The notes: a model not told the origin generated them from the sequence alone. A stretch of 64,000 bases of DNA from Pseudomonas lini (GCF_964063345.1 NZ_OZ061318.1:4650001-4714000), one strand, 5' to 3'; shown: positions 10,399 through 18,939, counted from the first letter of the stretch. Translations and numbers: made by a program.

Positions 10399-10420
10399 GA
10401 AATACAACCCTCGTTAAAGA

Positions 10421-11587
10421 TCAGTTAGTAGCAGGGGCCAGTTCGGCATTGCCGCTCTGACGGAAAGTAATCAGGGTCACCAGCAGGGCGAGTACCGCCA
10501 GTGCGGCTGCCGCGAGCGGCACGCTGGTGAGACCGAAGCCGTGGGCGATGACGCTGCCGCCGACCCACGCCCCGAGTGCGTTGCCGACGTTGAAAGCGCC
10601 GATGTTCAGGGTCGACACCAGGTTCGGAGCCGCTTTGCCGTAGGTCACAACGTTCACTTGCAGGGCGGGTACGGCGGCGAAGCACGCGGTGGCCCAGAGG
10701 AACAGGGTGATTTCGGTTGGAATCACGGCAATGCTGGTCCAGGTCAGTACGGTGGACACGACCGCCATGGTGATGAACACACCGATCAGCGTCGCAGCCA
10801 TGCTTTTGTCTGCCAGCTTGCCGCCGATGATGTTGCCGACCGTCAGGCCCAGGCCGATGAGCATCAAGGTCCAGGTCACGCCGCGTGGCGAGACGCCGGT
10901 GACCTCGCCCAACAGCGGGGCGACATAGGTGAACAAGGTGAAGACCGAGGCGGCGAACAATGCGGTCATGCTCAACGACAGCCAGATGCCGGCGCCTTTG
11001 AGGGCGCGCAGTTCGGCGCGCATGTCGAGTTTCTCTTCATCGCGCTTGGCCGGCAGGAAGCGGATCAGGCCGATCAGCGCAATCACACCAATCACGGTCA
11101 CCGCCCAGAAGGTTGAACGCCAACCGGCTTCCTGACCGAGCGCGGTGCCCAGCGGCACGCCGAGGACATTGGCCAGGGTCAGGCCGGTGAACATCAAAGC
11201 CACGGCCGATGCACGTTTGTTGGCCGGCACCAGACCTGCCGCTACCACCGAACCGATGCCGAAGAAGGCGCCATGACACAGCGCGGTGACCACACGGGCA
11301 AACATCAAAACGTTGTAGTCACTGGCCAGGGCGCAGAGCAGATTGCCGATGATGAAGATGCCCATCAACGCTACCAATGCGGCCTTGCGCGGCAGTCTGG
11401 CGGTGGCCAGTGCCATGAACGGTGCACCGATGGCCACGCCCAGGGCGTAACCGGTCACCAGCCAGCCGGCGCCGGGGATCGACACACCGAGATCGGCCGC
11501 CACCTCGGGCAACAGGCCCATGATGACGAACTCGGTGGTGCCGATGGCGAAGGCGCTCAAAGCCAGAATGAGTAGCGAGAGGGGCAT
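10421..11587 (-). CDS. MFS transporter of the AraJ/DHA1 type
   Basis: This 388-aa protein has twelve predicted membrane helices. It opens MPLSLLILALSAFAIGTTEF, a signature of the DHA1 group that includes AraJ and arabinose/drug exporters (FVIMGLLPEVAADLGVS). The start at 11587 has AAGGAA upstream; a longer reading frame from 11785 would add 66 non-membrane residues that overlap the arsR gene. It begins 3 bp after the arsR stop and ends 23 bp before xenB, so it is the middle gene of the operon. A role in exporting an electrophile or aromatic compound is inferred from the context. Confidence 0.88.
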   Translation of the reverse strand: MPLSLLILALSAFAIGTTEFVIMGLLPEVAADLGVSIPGAGWLVTGYALGVAIGAPFMALATARLPRKAALVALMGIFIIGNLLCALASDYNVLMFARVVTALCHGAFFGIGSVVAAGLVPANKRASAVALMFTGLTLANVLGVPLGTALGQEAGWRSTFWAVTVIGVIALIGLIRFLPAKRDEEKLDMRAELRALKGAGIWLSLSMTALFAASVFTLFTYVAPLLGEVTGVSPRGVTWTLMLIGLGLTVGNIIGGKLADKSMAATLIGVFITMAVVSTVLTWTSIAVIPTEITLFLWATACFAAVPALQVNVVTYGKAAPNLVSTLNIGAFNVGNALGAWVGGSVIAHGFGLTSVPLAAAALAVLALLVTLITFRQSGNAELAPATN

Positions 11588-11589
11588 TG

Positions 11590-11910
11590 TCAGTTCCTTG
11601 TCGGAGCGCGGAGCTCCTTGTCGATGGCATCGAGGAACGCCTGAATCACGTCCTCGTTGCGTTTGAAGAAGTGCCATTGACCGGCCTTCTGGCTGCTGAT
11701 CAGTCCCGCCCGTTGCAAGGTCGCCAAATGGGCGGACACGGTCGACTGCGATAGGCCGCAGCGTTGATCGATCTGTCCGGCGCAAATGCCGTACTCATGG
11801 TTGTGGAGCTGTTCCGGGAACTGGACCTTGGGGTCTTTCAGCCAGATGAGGATGTCTCGGCGTACTGGGTGTGCCAGCGCTTTTATTATTTCGTCGAGGT
11901 CGATGGTCAT
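11590..11910 (-). CDS. ArsR/SmtB-family transcriptional regulator
   Basis: This 106-aa winged-helix repressor shows IIKALAHPVRRDILIWLKDP at its N-terminus and a recognition helix CGLSQSTVSAHLATLQRAG (51-69). It lacks the metal-binding ELCVCDL motif of ArsR proper. It carries Cys43 and Cys51 around GICAGQIDQRC, right before the recognition helix, so a thiol-reactive signal is possible. It heads the operon with the MFS and XenB genes and probably controls it by binding the repeat cluster upstream. Confidence 0.88.
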   Translation of the reverse strand: MTIDLDEIIKALAHPVRRDILIWLKDPKVQFPEQLHNHEYGICAGQIDQRCGLSQSTVSAHLATLQRAGLISSQKAGQWHFFKRNEDVIQAFLDAIDKELRAPTRN

Positions 11911-11937
11911 GGTTTGGGCTCGTGATGAGTAAAACGC

Positions 11938-12040
11938 TATATCGCGATGAGGCGAACTTTAAATCGGTACTTCGCGATATACCAATATGATTTTGGTCTG
12001 ATGGCCGTGTAAATCGGTATATCGGGTTATAACGATATGG
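11938..12040. promoter_or_regulatory. Operator-like repeats between arsR and acpH
   Basis: TATATCGCGA (11938-11947) and TCGCGATATA (11972-11981) are a perfect 10-bp inverted repeat 24 bp apart. AAATCGGTA occurs twice as a direct repeat (11961-11969 and 12011-12019). GGTATATCG (12016-12024) and ACGATATGG (12032-12040) add weaker matches. The cluster fills the divergent promoter region of the ArsR operon and is the obvious autoregulatory site. Confidence 0.6.
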
Positions 12041-12064
12041 ATGTCGCAGTGTTAAGCTGCGCGC

Positions 12065-12643
12065 ATGAACTATCTCGCACATCTGCACCTCGGTGGCCAG
12101 CGCCCCGGTCAAATGCTCGGCAGTCTGTATGGCGATTTCGTCAAAGGGCGGCTGCAAGGGCAGTTCGATCCGGAGATTGAAGCGGCCATTCAGTTGCATC
12201 GCAGCATCGACGTGTTTACCGACCGTCATCCGCTGGTGGACATCGCCTTGTCGCGGTTTTCCCTCACGCGCAGGCGTTACGCCGGGATCGTGCTCGATGT
12301 GTTTTTCGACCACTGCCTGGCGCGGGACTGGACGCTTTACTCGGATCAGCCACTGGAGCAGTTCACTTCGGACGTGTACAGGGTGCTGTCCACCGAGTCG
12401 CAATTGCCGGAGCGCTTGGCGATGATTGCGCCGCACATGGTGGCCAATGACTGGTTGGGGTCTTACCGGGAATTCGCGGTACTGGAGCAGGTACTGCGGG
12501 GGATTTCGCGCAGATTGACCCGGCCGGAGGAGTTAGCCGGGGCGATGCAGGAATTGCGACGATTGTATGAACCGTTGAGCGAGGATTTCCGGTTGTTCTA
12601 TCCCGAGTTGCAGGACTTTGCCCAAAACTACCCAGCTACATAA
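12065..12643 (+). CDS. acpH: Acyl carrier protein phosphodiesterase
   Basis: This 192-aa DUF479/AcpH protein would remove 4'-phosphopantetheine from holo-ACP in the cytoplasm. It opens MNYLAHLHLGGQ, followed by MLGSLYGDFVKG with the conserved Asp, GIRLHRxID-like AAIQLHRSIDVFTDRHP and YAGIVLDVFFDHCLARDW. The length is normal for the family. It stands alone, divergent from the ArsR operon and followed by a REPIN. Confidence 0.9.
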   Translation: MNYLAHLHLGGQRPGQMLGSLYGDFVKGRLQGQFDPEIEAAIQLHRSIDVFTDRHPLVDIALSRFSLTRRRYAGIVLDVFFDHCLARDWTLYSDQPLEQFTSDVYRVLSTESQLPERLAMIAPHMVANDWLGSYREFAVLEQVLRGISRRLTRPEELAGAMQELRRLYEPLSEDFRLFYPELQDFAQNYPAT

Positions 12644-12648
12644 ATAAC

Positions 12649-12738
12649 TGTAGGAGCGGGCTTGCCCGCGATGGCGGCTTAACATTCAACGGTAATGTTG
12701 AATGACATACCGCAATCGCGGGCAAGCCCGCTCCCACA
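12649..12738. repeat. REPIN: two inverted REP arms
   Basis: TGTAGGAGCGGGCTTGCCCG begins one arm and the inverse arm ends in GCTCCCACA. Between them ACATTCAACGGTAATGTTGA forms an inner hairpin. It lies between convergent acpH and olsA and could act as a terminator or mRNA-stabilising fold. Confidence 0.9.
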
Positions 12739-12749
12739 GGGATTTGTGA

Positions 12750-13541
12750 TTAAGCAGCAATAGCCGGGCGCATCGGGATTTGCTGCATTTCCGGAATCGC
12801 CCCAAACAACGCCTTCTGCACCGCCTGCTGCGCTTCGAACGCCAGCGCCGCGCGTTCCCGGTCCTGGCACTCGATCGGTTTGAGCAGATGAATTTCCACC
12901 TCACCCCGATCATTGGCGAACAAGCGCATCAGGTGCGACAGCAAATCATCATCGCCAATGAACGGTGCCAGGGCATCGAGTTCGCCATCGCGCAGATAAC
13001 GAATCGCTACCGGTTGCAGCGCCACTTCGGAATCGATCGCCGCTGACAGCAAACGACCATGAAACGTACGCAGTGAGCGGCCATCGGTGGTGGTGCCTTC
13101 CGGGAACATCAGCAGCGGATGTTCCTGCTCCAGATGACGGGTCATTTGTTTACGGATCAACTGGCTGTCGCCCGACCCGCGACGGATAAACAGGCTGCCG
13201 GCCTTGGCCGCCAACCAGCCCGCCACCGGCCAGGTGCGCACTTCGGCCTTGGACAGGAACGACAGCGGCGTGAGCATGCCCAGCAGCGGAATGTCGGTCC
13301 AGGACACGTGATTGCTGACCCAGAGCATCGGCGCCTTCGGCAATTCACCGTGCACGGTCACACGAAAGGGCAGGGCATTGCTCAGCCGCGCCATGAAAAA
13401 CCGCGACCAGCGCTGGCGACGGACCATCGAATGGGCAATCCCCAGTCGCTCGAATAATCCGAACACACTGGCCATGCTCAAGCCCAACGTCACCACCAAA
13501 AGCACTCGCGCAATTCGCGCGTACACCCGCAAGCGGCTCAT
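12750..13541 (-). CDS. olsA: O-acyltransferase for ornithine lipid synthesis (PlsC family)
   Basis: This 263-aa 1-acyl-glycerol-3-phosphate acyltransferase-like enzyme would add the second acyl chain to lyso-ornithine lipid at the inner membrane. The HX4D catalytic motif is NHVSWTDIP and the substrate motif is FPEGTTTDG. An N-terminal hydrophobic helix (VLLVVTLGLSMASVF) anchors it. The start at 13541 overlaps the olsB stop by one base (TAATG), so the longer frame upstream is not used. Pairing with olsB supports the OlsA assignment over a general PlsC. Confidence 0.9.
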   Translation of the reverse strand: MSRLRVYARIARVLLVVTLGLSMASVFGLFERLGIAHSMVRRQRWSRFFMARLSNALPFRVTVHGELPKAPMLWVSNHVSWTDIPLLGMLTPLSFLSKAEVRTWPVAGWLAAKAGSLFIRRGSGDSQLIRKQMTRHLEQEHPLLMFPEGTTTDGRSLRTFHGRLLSAAIDSEVALQPVAIRYLRDGELDALAPFIGDDDLLSHLMRLFANDRGEVEIHLLKPIECQDRERAALAFEAQQAVQKALFGAIPEMQQIPMRPAIAA

Positions 13542-14296
13542 TACACAGCCGCCTTGAAGTGCTTGGCATAACGCGGGCAGAGCTCGTCGCGCTTGAGCAG
13601 GATGAACACGTCGGCCACCTGGAAGTCTTCGTCCCAGCAGGGCTCGCCACAGATTTTCGCGCCCAGGCGCATGTAGGCCTTGAGCAGCGGCGGCATTTCG
13701 GCGATGACGTTGGACGGAATATCCAGCGTTGGTAGTGGTTTTTTCGGCTCGGCGCGCAGGTGTTCGGTGCACAAGTAGCGTTCGCGCAGGCGCTGCATGA
13801 TCGCGTGGGCCTGAATGCCGCCGTCCTGCATCGGAATGCTCGCGCACCCCATCAAATAGCTGTAGCTGCCCTGGTTCAGCACTTCGGCCAGTTCACCCCA
13901 GAGCACGGCGATAGTGCCGCCGTTGCGGTAGGCCGGGTCGACGCAGGTGCGACCGATTTCCAGGATCGGACCTTTCAAATGGACCAGGCCATGCAGGCTG
14001 AATTCTTCTTCGCTATAGAACTTGCCAAGGCTGCTGGCGGCTGTGTGGTCGAGCAAACGGGTGGTCGCCACCAGGCGCCCGGTGTTCAAGTCACGCACGC
14101 CGATGTGGGCGCAGTGAACATCGTAGTCATCCATGTCCAGACCCAGCTCCGCGCCTTTCAGCCTGGCGTTGAATTCGCCGCTGAACACGTTGAAGCGCAA
14201 GGCCTGGGCTTCCTGCAACGCCTCGGCGCCCACCAGGCGTTCGGCTTGCAGGCGGCGTTCATTGCCGGTGTCGCTGATGCGGGCGATCTGAGTCAT
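13541..14296 (-). CDS. olsB: L-ornithine N-alpha-acyltransferase
   Basis: This 251-aa GNAT-fold enzyme transfers a 3-hydroxyacyl chain from ACP to the alpha-amino group of ornithine, the first step in ornithine lipid synthesis. Visible features are [11 protein letters not shown] near residue 31, [17 protein letters not shown] (68-84), [23 protein letters not shown] (112-134) as the acyl-donor loop, and [10 protein letters not shown]. It is the first gene of olsBA. A Pho-box-like sequence lies about 120-137 bp upstream, in keeping with phosphate-controlled ornithine lipids in other bacteria. Confidence 0.92.
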   Translation of the reverse strand: MTQIARISDTGNERRLQAERLVGAEALQEAQALRFNVFSGEFNARLKGAELGLDMDDYDVHCAHIGVRDLNTGRLVATTRLLDHTAASSLGKFYSEEEFSLHGLVHLKGPILEIGRTCVDPAYRNGGTIAVLWGELAEVLNQGSYSYLMGCASIPMQDGGIQAHAIMQRLRERYLCTEHLRAEPKKPLPTLDIPSNVIAEMPPLLKAYMRLGAKICGEPCWDEDFQVADVFILLKRDELCPRYAKHFKAAV

Positions 14297-14415
14297 TGTG
14301 AGTCTCCGTACGGGCTGGCCACCCGTCTTGGGTTGCAGCCGATCGACTTTCTTTATGCAGCCGTGTTGTGCAAAGTCAGGCTATGTAGCCCCGGTGTCAT
14401 CGCCATGAAGCTTTG

Positions 14416-14433
14416 GTGATGCTTATATGACAG
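14416..14433 (-). promoter_or_regulatory. Candidate Pho box upstream of olsBA
   Basis: On the minus strand the sequence reads CTGTCAT-ATAA-GCATCAC. The first half matches the PhoB half-site exactly and the 4-bp AT linker has the right length. The second half matches CTGTCAC at 4 of 7 positions. It lies 120-137 bp before the olsB start and next to the start of the divergent gene. Confidence 0.5.
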
Positions 14434-14450
14434 CCCACAAGGAGCCTCTT

Positions 14451-15332
14451 ATGCCCTGGCAAACCCTGTTGAAACGCCGCGATCGTCTGCCCGCCAACCC
14501 GGACCTGGGCGAAGGCTTTGCAGCCTTGTTGCAACAGTTGGGAGCGGTGTCGCCGTTCGAATTGGCGGTGGTCGGTGGACGGCTGATGGCGACACCGGGG
14601 CTGGCGTTTCTGGTGGGTTATCAGGCGGCGTTGCGCATGCTCTGGCCGAGCGCGCCGCTGAGCCTCGGCGCGTTGTGCGCGACTGAGCAGCGCAGCTTGC
14701 GAGTGGCAGACATGCAGACCCGGCTGCGCGATTTGCGCCTGAGCGGGCGCAAGGATTTCGTCACCGCCGGCGATGCCGCCGACTGGCTATTGGTCGCTGC
14801 TCGCAGTGAAGAACCCGGCGAAGTGCCGCGCTTGAACCTTGCGGTGGTTTACCCCGGCGAACCGGGTGTGCGTCTGGAAAAGCTCGCGCCGATGCCACTG
14901 ATGCCAGACATAGGCCACGGCCGGCTGTTTCTCGACAACGCACTGTGTGAATTGCTGGCGGGGGATGGCTGGGACGCATACGTCAGACCGTTCCGCACTC
15001 TGGAAGACATCTATGTGCTGAGCGCCATGACCGCCTGGATGTACGGCGTGGGTCAAGACAGCGACTGGCCGCAAACCTTGCAACTGCGCTTGCTGGCGCT
15101 GCTGGCCGGATGTGCGGAAGTCAGCCGCCAGGCGCCGAACAATCCGGCCGGGCATGTGTTGCTGGGCGGGTTGTTTGCGCAGTTCGATGGGCTCAAGACT
15201 GAAGTGAATCAGGCCCTGGCCGATGGCCCGCCAGAATGGGCGGCGATGTGGCAGCGCGATCAGGCCGTAATGGACCTGGCGGCAGGGGCGCGGGGCAAGC
15301 GGTTGGCCAAGGCGTTGGCGGGATTGTTGTAA
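14451..15332 (+). CDS. Short acyl-CoA-dehydrogenase-like protein
   Basis: This 293-aa protein looks like a shrunken, divergent acyl-CoA dehydrogenase fold. RKDFVTAGDAADWLLVAARS (near 103-122) matches the flavin-domain pattern G-K-x-F-V-T-x-A, and the C-terminal half is helical. The usual family length is about 380 aa and the catalytic Glu cannot be identified. The start at 14451 has AAGGAG six bases upstream; an in-frame ATG 24 bases earlier lacks one. It is divergent from olsBA, so a role in acyl-chain handling is possible, but no reaction is assigned. Confidence 0.65.
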   Translation: MPWQTLLKRRDRLPANPDLGEGFAALLQQLGAVSPFELAVVGGRLMATPGLAFLVGYQAALRMLWPSAPLSLGALCATEQRSLRVADMQTRLRDLRLSGRKDFVTAGDAADWLLVAARSEEPGEVPRLNLAVVYPGEPGVRLEKLAPMPLMPDIGHGRLFLDNALCELLAGDGWDAYVRPFRTLEDIYVLSAMTAWMYGVGQDSDWPQTLQLRLLALLAGCAEVSRQAPNNPAGHVLLGGLFAQFDGLKTEVNQALADGPPEWAAMWQRDQAVMDLAAGARGKRLAKALAGLL

Positions 15333-15345
15333 GGTTGGAGGGACC

Positions 15346-15434
15346 CTTCGCGGGCAAGCCCGCTCCCACATGATCTGCGCCGTACACAATATTTGCACAC
15401 CAGAGATCCTTGTGGGAGCGGGCTTGCCCGCGAT
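15346..15434. repeat. REPIN
   Basis: Inverted arms CTTCGCGGGCAAGCCCGCTC and TGTGGGAGCGGGCTTGCCCG enclose about 40 bp. It lies between two same-strand genes and may separate their transcripts. Confidence 0.9.
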
Positions 15435-15517
15435 GGCGGCCTAATGGGCGACGCAAATCCCAGAACTGTCATCAACCTCGACTAGGCTCTGCAGGTTCAT
15501 CCCTCCGAGCGCCCCCC

Positions 15518-16612
15518 ATGTTCAAAGGCTTGTCCCTGATTGTCATGCTGTTGCTCAGCCTCGCGGCCCACGCTGAAAACTGGCCGGCCGAGCAATGGTC
15601 GCCCGGCCCGAAAGTCACCGGCCCGACACTTCAGGCCCTGGAAAACTACGCCTTCCCACCCCGCGACGATGCCACTCACCAAGGCATTCGCACCGATGCC
15701 TTGCTGGTGATCCGCGACGGCCAACTCGTCTACGAACGCTACGCCGGCCCGACCACTGCCCAAACGCTGCACCTGACCTGGTCGATCAGCAAAAGCCTGA
15801 TGGCCACGGTACTCGGCGTCGCCTATGGCGAAGGGCTGTTCAAACTGCAGGACCCGGCGGTGAAGTTCTATCCACCGCTGGAAAAACACCCCGCCATGAC
15901 CATGGCCGATCTGCTGCACTGGGCCTCGGGTCTGGACTGGCAGGAAGACTACGAATACGCACCATTGAAGTCCTCGGTGGTGGCCATGCTTTACACCCGT
16001 GGTCACCGCGACATGGCCGCGTTCACTGCCGACCACGACGAGTACGCCAAACCCGGTCAGGCATTCCGCTACTCCGGCGGCGACAGCAACCTGCTGTCCG
16101 CTGCGCTTAAAACCATCGTCGGCCCAGCCCGTTATCCTGATTATCCATGGACTGCGCTGTTCGAACCCTTGGGGATTCGCAGTGCGGTGTGGGAAACGGA
16201 TGCCACGGGGACGTTTGTCGCATCGTCCTATGCCTACCTCACCGCCCGGGATCTGGCGCGGGTCGGCCTGTTAATGGCGCGTGACGGTCGTTGGCGTGAG
16301 CGGCAATTGCTGCCCAAGGATTGGGTCGACTTCAGTCGTGAGCCTTTCGCCCGCTATCAAGCCAACCAGGATGAAGCAGTGCCCGGCGGGCATTGGTGGC
16401 TCAATCGCGCGGTAGGTGACGCGACACAGCCTTGGCCCGATGCACCTGCCGACACCTTCGCCGCGCTGGGCCATTGGGGCCAGGCGATGTACGTGATTCC
16501 CAGCGAGAAGCTGGTGATCGTGCGCTATGGCGATGATCGCGATGGGAGTTATCGGCACAACGAATTGCTCAAACGTGCGCTCAAGGCGTTTGCCATGAAG
16601 GTGCAGCCATGA
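15518..16612 (+). CDS. Periplasmic class C beta-lactamase-like serine hydrolase
   Basis: This 364-aa protein has a signal peptide (MFKGLSLIVMLLLSLAAHA) and a beta-lactamase/transpeptidase-like fold. The catalytic S-x-x-K is Ser89-Ile-Ser-Lys92. A YSGGDSN segment stands for the second motif and GHWGQAMYV for the KTG-equivalent strand. It resembles EstB/6-aminohexanoate-dimer-hydrolase-like proteins more than true AmpC, so resistance is not implied. The start at 15518 gives the signal peptide; the longer frame begins inside a REP. It overlaps the next gene by 4 bp (ATGA). Confidence 0.85.
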   Translation: MFKGLSLIVMLLLSLAAHAENWPAEQWSPGPKVTGPTLQALENYAFPPRDDATHQGIRTDALLVIRDGQLVYERYAGPTTAQTLHLTWSISKSLMATVLGVAYGEGLFKLQDPAVKFYPPLEKHPAMTMADLLHWASGLDWQEDYEYAPLKSSVVAMLYTRGHRDMAAFTADHDEYAKPGQAFRYSGGDSNLLSAALKTIVGPARYPDYPWTALFEPLGIRSAVWETDATGTFVASSYAYLTARDLARVGLLMARDGRWRERQLLPKDWVDFSREPFARYQANQDEAVPGGHWWLNRAVGDATQPWPDAPADTFAALGHWGQAMYVIPSEKLVIVRYGDDRDGSYRHNELLKRALKAFAMKVQP

Positions 16613-16938
16613 GCCATCACCGTTTTATTCGCCGTCGACCGTTCAGCACGCTGTTGCTGGTGCTGCTGATCGCCTTGCTTGGCTGGACCTGGCAGGAGCG
16701 GGTGGCGCTATGGGCTTTCCCGGACATCATCAGCGCCTACACCGCCAAGGAATACTGCTCGTGCCGTTATGTGATGAATAATTCGGCCGAGTATTGCCAG
16801 AGTTATGTGAAGCAGTATTTGCCCACCAGCGGGTTCGTCGATGACGCCGCGAACAAGCGGGTGACGGTTGGTGGTATGGGGCGTAGCAACAGCGCTGTTT
16901 GGGTTGGTGAACGCCAAGGCTGTCGCCTGCAACCCTGA
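16609..16938 (+). CDS. Small single-pass protein coupled to the serine hydrolase
   Basis: This 109-aa protein has one N-terminal membrane helix (FSTLLLVLLIALLGWTWQ). Its periplasmic domain carries four Cys residues (CSCRYVMNNSAEYC and a late C), which could form disulfides. No family is recognised with certainty. It starts within the stop region of the serine hydrolase (4-bp overlap), so the two are co-translated and possibly work together. Confidence 0.75.
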   Translation: MSHHRFIRRRPFSTLLLVLLIALLGWTWQERVALWAFPDIISAYTAKEYCSCRYVMNNSAEYCQSYVKQYLPTSGFVDDAANKRVTVGGMGRSNSAVWVGERQGCRLQP

Positions 16939-16952
16939 CAGTGGTCAGTTTT

Positions 16953-17090
16953 TTTGTGGCGAGGGAGCTTGCTCCCGCTCGGCTGCGAAGCAGTCGTAAT
17001 GCCAGCGGCCGAGGTCTGACTGGAAGAACTCATCGTCTGATTTTGGGAGCGCTTCGCACTCCAGCGGGAGCAAGCTTCCTCGCCACAAAG
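16953..17090. repeat. Inverted repeat of the TTGTGGCGAGGGAGCTTGC family
   Basis: TTTGTGGCGAGGGAGCTTGC at the left is mirrored by GCAAGCTTCCTCGCCACAAA at the right, with inner GCTGCGAAGC/GCGCTTCGC hairpin pieces. It is a REP family different from the GTGGGAGCGGGC type and recurs at 23688-23821. Confidence 0.85.
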
Positions 17091-17170
17091 TTGGGTCGCA
17101 GTAACAGAAAGTTTGCAACCTGCCTCAGGGCGGTTAAGGTTCGCTCAGGTTTATCTGCCCCCGAGTTTCT

Positions 17171-17761
17171 ATGTTCAAGCGGTCCTTCTGCAAAACCCTC
17201 GCTTTCCTGCTGCTGGCCGGTGTCACCGTGTCGGCCCAGGCCAATTGGTATCTGGATGGCGAGTCCTCGCGGCTGTCGTTCATCAGCACTAAAAACGCCA
17301 ACATCTCCGAAGTGCAGCGCTTTCTGGTGCTGCACGGCAAGGTCGATCCCAAGGGCCTGGCGCAGGTGGAGGTTGAAATGGAGTCGGTCAACAGCGGCAT
17401 TCCGTTGCGCGACGAACGCATGCGCAAGGAGCTGTTCGAGATCCAGACGTTTCCCGAAGCGCTGATCACCACGCAAATCGATCTGCGGCCGATCAACGAC
17501 CTGGCGCCGGGTGCGCAACTGGAGCTGCGTTTGCCGCTGACCGTCAACCTGCACGGCAAACAACACCAATACAACGCCGAACTGCTGGCGACCCGATTGG
17601 ATGACCGGCGCTTTCAAGTGGTGACCCTTGAGCCTTTGGTGATCAGCGCTGAGGATTTCGACCTGGCCCCGGGCCTGGAAAGCTTGCGCAAGGTGGCCGG
17701 TTTGTCGGCCATCAGTCTGTCGGTGCCGGTGGGTGCGGTGCTGATTTTCACGGCGCGCTGA
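17171..17761 (+). CDS. YceI-family periplasmic protein
   Basis: This 196-aa protein has a signal peptide ending VTVSAQA-NW. The lipocalin-like YceI beta-barrel follows: WYLDGESSRLSFISTKN, then SVNSGIPLRDERMRKELFEI, VNLHGKQHQY and a C-terminal strand. Family members bind isoprenoid-type lipids such as polyprenyl chains in the periplasm. The stop lies 1 bp before the clsB-like gene, suggesting an operon. The ligand is not known. Confidence 0.88.
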   Translation: MFKRSFCKTLAFLLLAGVTVSAQANWYLDGESSRLSFISTKNANISEVQRFLVLHGKVDPKGLAQVEVEMESVNSGIPLRDERMRKELFEIQTFPEALITTQIDLRPINDLAPGAQLELRLPLTVNLHGKQHQYNAELLATRLDDRRFQVVTLEPLVISAEDFDLAPGLESLRKVAGLSAISLSVPVGAVLIFTAR

Positions 17762-17762
17762 G

Positions 17763-18920
17763 ATGCGCGGCGCAATTTTCCCGTGGCGTGAAGGCAATCG
17801 CTTTGAACTGCTGATCGACGGCCCGCAGTTTTTTCCGCGAATGCTGGTGGCCATTGCCCGCGCCGAAGAACAAGTCGAACTGGAACTGTACCTGGTGGAG
17901 GCGGGCGCCTGCGCCGAGGCCATGGTTCAGGCGCTGGTCCAGGCTGCCGAACGCGGCGTGCGGGTGCGCTGCCTGTTCGATGACTACGGCAGCCTGGCCT
18001 TTACCCTGACCTTGCGTAAGCGCTTGATGGCCGCCGGTGTCGAGTTGCGTTTCTACAATCGCCTGAGCTGGCGCCGTTGGGTGGGCAACTTTTATCGCGA
18101 TCACCGCAAGCTGTTGCTCGTGGATCAATGCCTGGCGGTAGTCGGCGGCACCGGGGTCACCGATGAGTTCTGGACGCCAGGCGAAGACACCAGCGAATGG
18201 CACGAAGTGATGGTGGAAATCAACGGCCCGCTGGTACTCGACTGGCAGTTGCTGTTCGACCGCCAATGGATCGCCAACCGCCATCGGCGTGCCTGGAAAC
18301 CCACTGCGCACTTCGGTTTGCCGCGCTTGCCGCGAGTGCCGGCCATGGGCGAGGGCATGGGCCGGGTCGCCTATGCCGACGCCCGCCAACACCGCGATAT
18401 TTTGCAGTCGCTGGTTCGCGCGCTGAACAGTGGCCAACGCCGAATCTGGCTGGCCACGCCGTATTTCCTGCCGACCTGGAAAGTCCGTCGCTCACTGCGC
18501 CGGGCGGCGGCTCGTGGCCTGGATGTGCGCCTGCTGCTGACCGGGCCGCGCACCGATCACCCGTCGGTGCGCTACGCCGGACATCGCTACTACCCGCGTC
18601 TGCTCAGGGCCGGGGTGAAAATCTTCGAATACCAGCCGTGTTTCTTGCACCTGAAAATGGTGTTGGTCGATGACTGGGTGAGCATTGGTTCGTGCAACTT
18701 CGATCACTGGAATTTGCGTTTCAATCTGGAAGCCAACCTCGAAGCGCTGGACCCCGGACTGACCCGGGCGGTGGCGGCGAGTTTCGAGAATGATTTTGCC
18801 TTGAGCCAGGAAGTCAGCCTCGAAGCATGGAAGCGCCGACCGTTGTGGCGGCGGGTCAAGCAGAGGGTATGGGGATGGGTGGATCGACTGGTGGTGAACT
18901 TGCTGGATCGGCGAGGATAG
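17763..18920 (+). CDS. clsB: Phospholipase-D-family cardiolipin synthase B-like protein
   Basis: This 385-aa protein has two HKD motifs: NFYRDHRKLLLVD-GGTGVTDEFW (near residue 110) and FLHLKMVLVDDW-SIGSCNFDHWN (near 295-318). It lacks the N-terminal membrane helices of ClsA, as ClsB does. ClsB makes cardiolipin from phosphatidylglycerol and phosphatidylethanolamine at the inner membrane. It follows the YceI gene by one base. The ClsB name is by similarity and size; another phosphatidyltransferase is possible. Confidence 0.82.
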   Translation: MRGAIFPWREGNRFELLIDGPQFFPRMLVAIARAEEQVELELYLVEAGACAEAMVQALVQAAERGVRVRCLFDDYGSLAFTLTLRKRLMAAGVELRFYNRLSWRRWVGNFYRDHRKLLLVDQCLAVVGGTGVTDEFWTPGEDTSEWHEVMVEINGPLVLDWQLLFDRQWIANRHRRAWKPTAHFGLPRLPRVPAMGEGMGRVAYADARQHRDILQSLVRALNSGQRRIWLATPYFLPTWKVRRSLRRAAARGLDVRLLLTGPRTDHPSVRYAGHRYYPRLLRAGVKIFEYQPCFLHLKMVLVDDWVSIGSCNFDHWNLRFNLEANLEALDPGLTRAVAASFENDFALSQEVSLEAWKRRPLWRRVKQRVWGWVDRLVVNLLDRRG

Positions 18921-18939
18921 TCGTCACACTACAAAACAC

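Noticed and set aside
15260..15475. CRISPR-like look of the repeated REP arms
   Set aside because: Arms are inverted pairs with short variable middles, not regularly spaced direct repeats; no cas genes.
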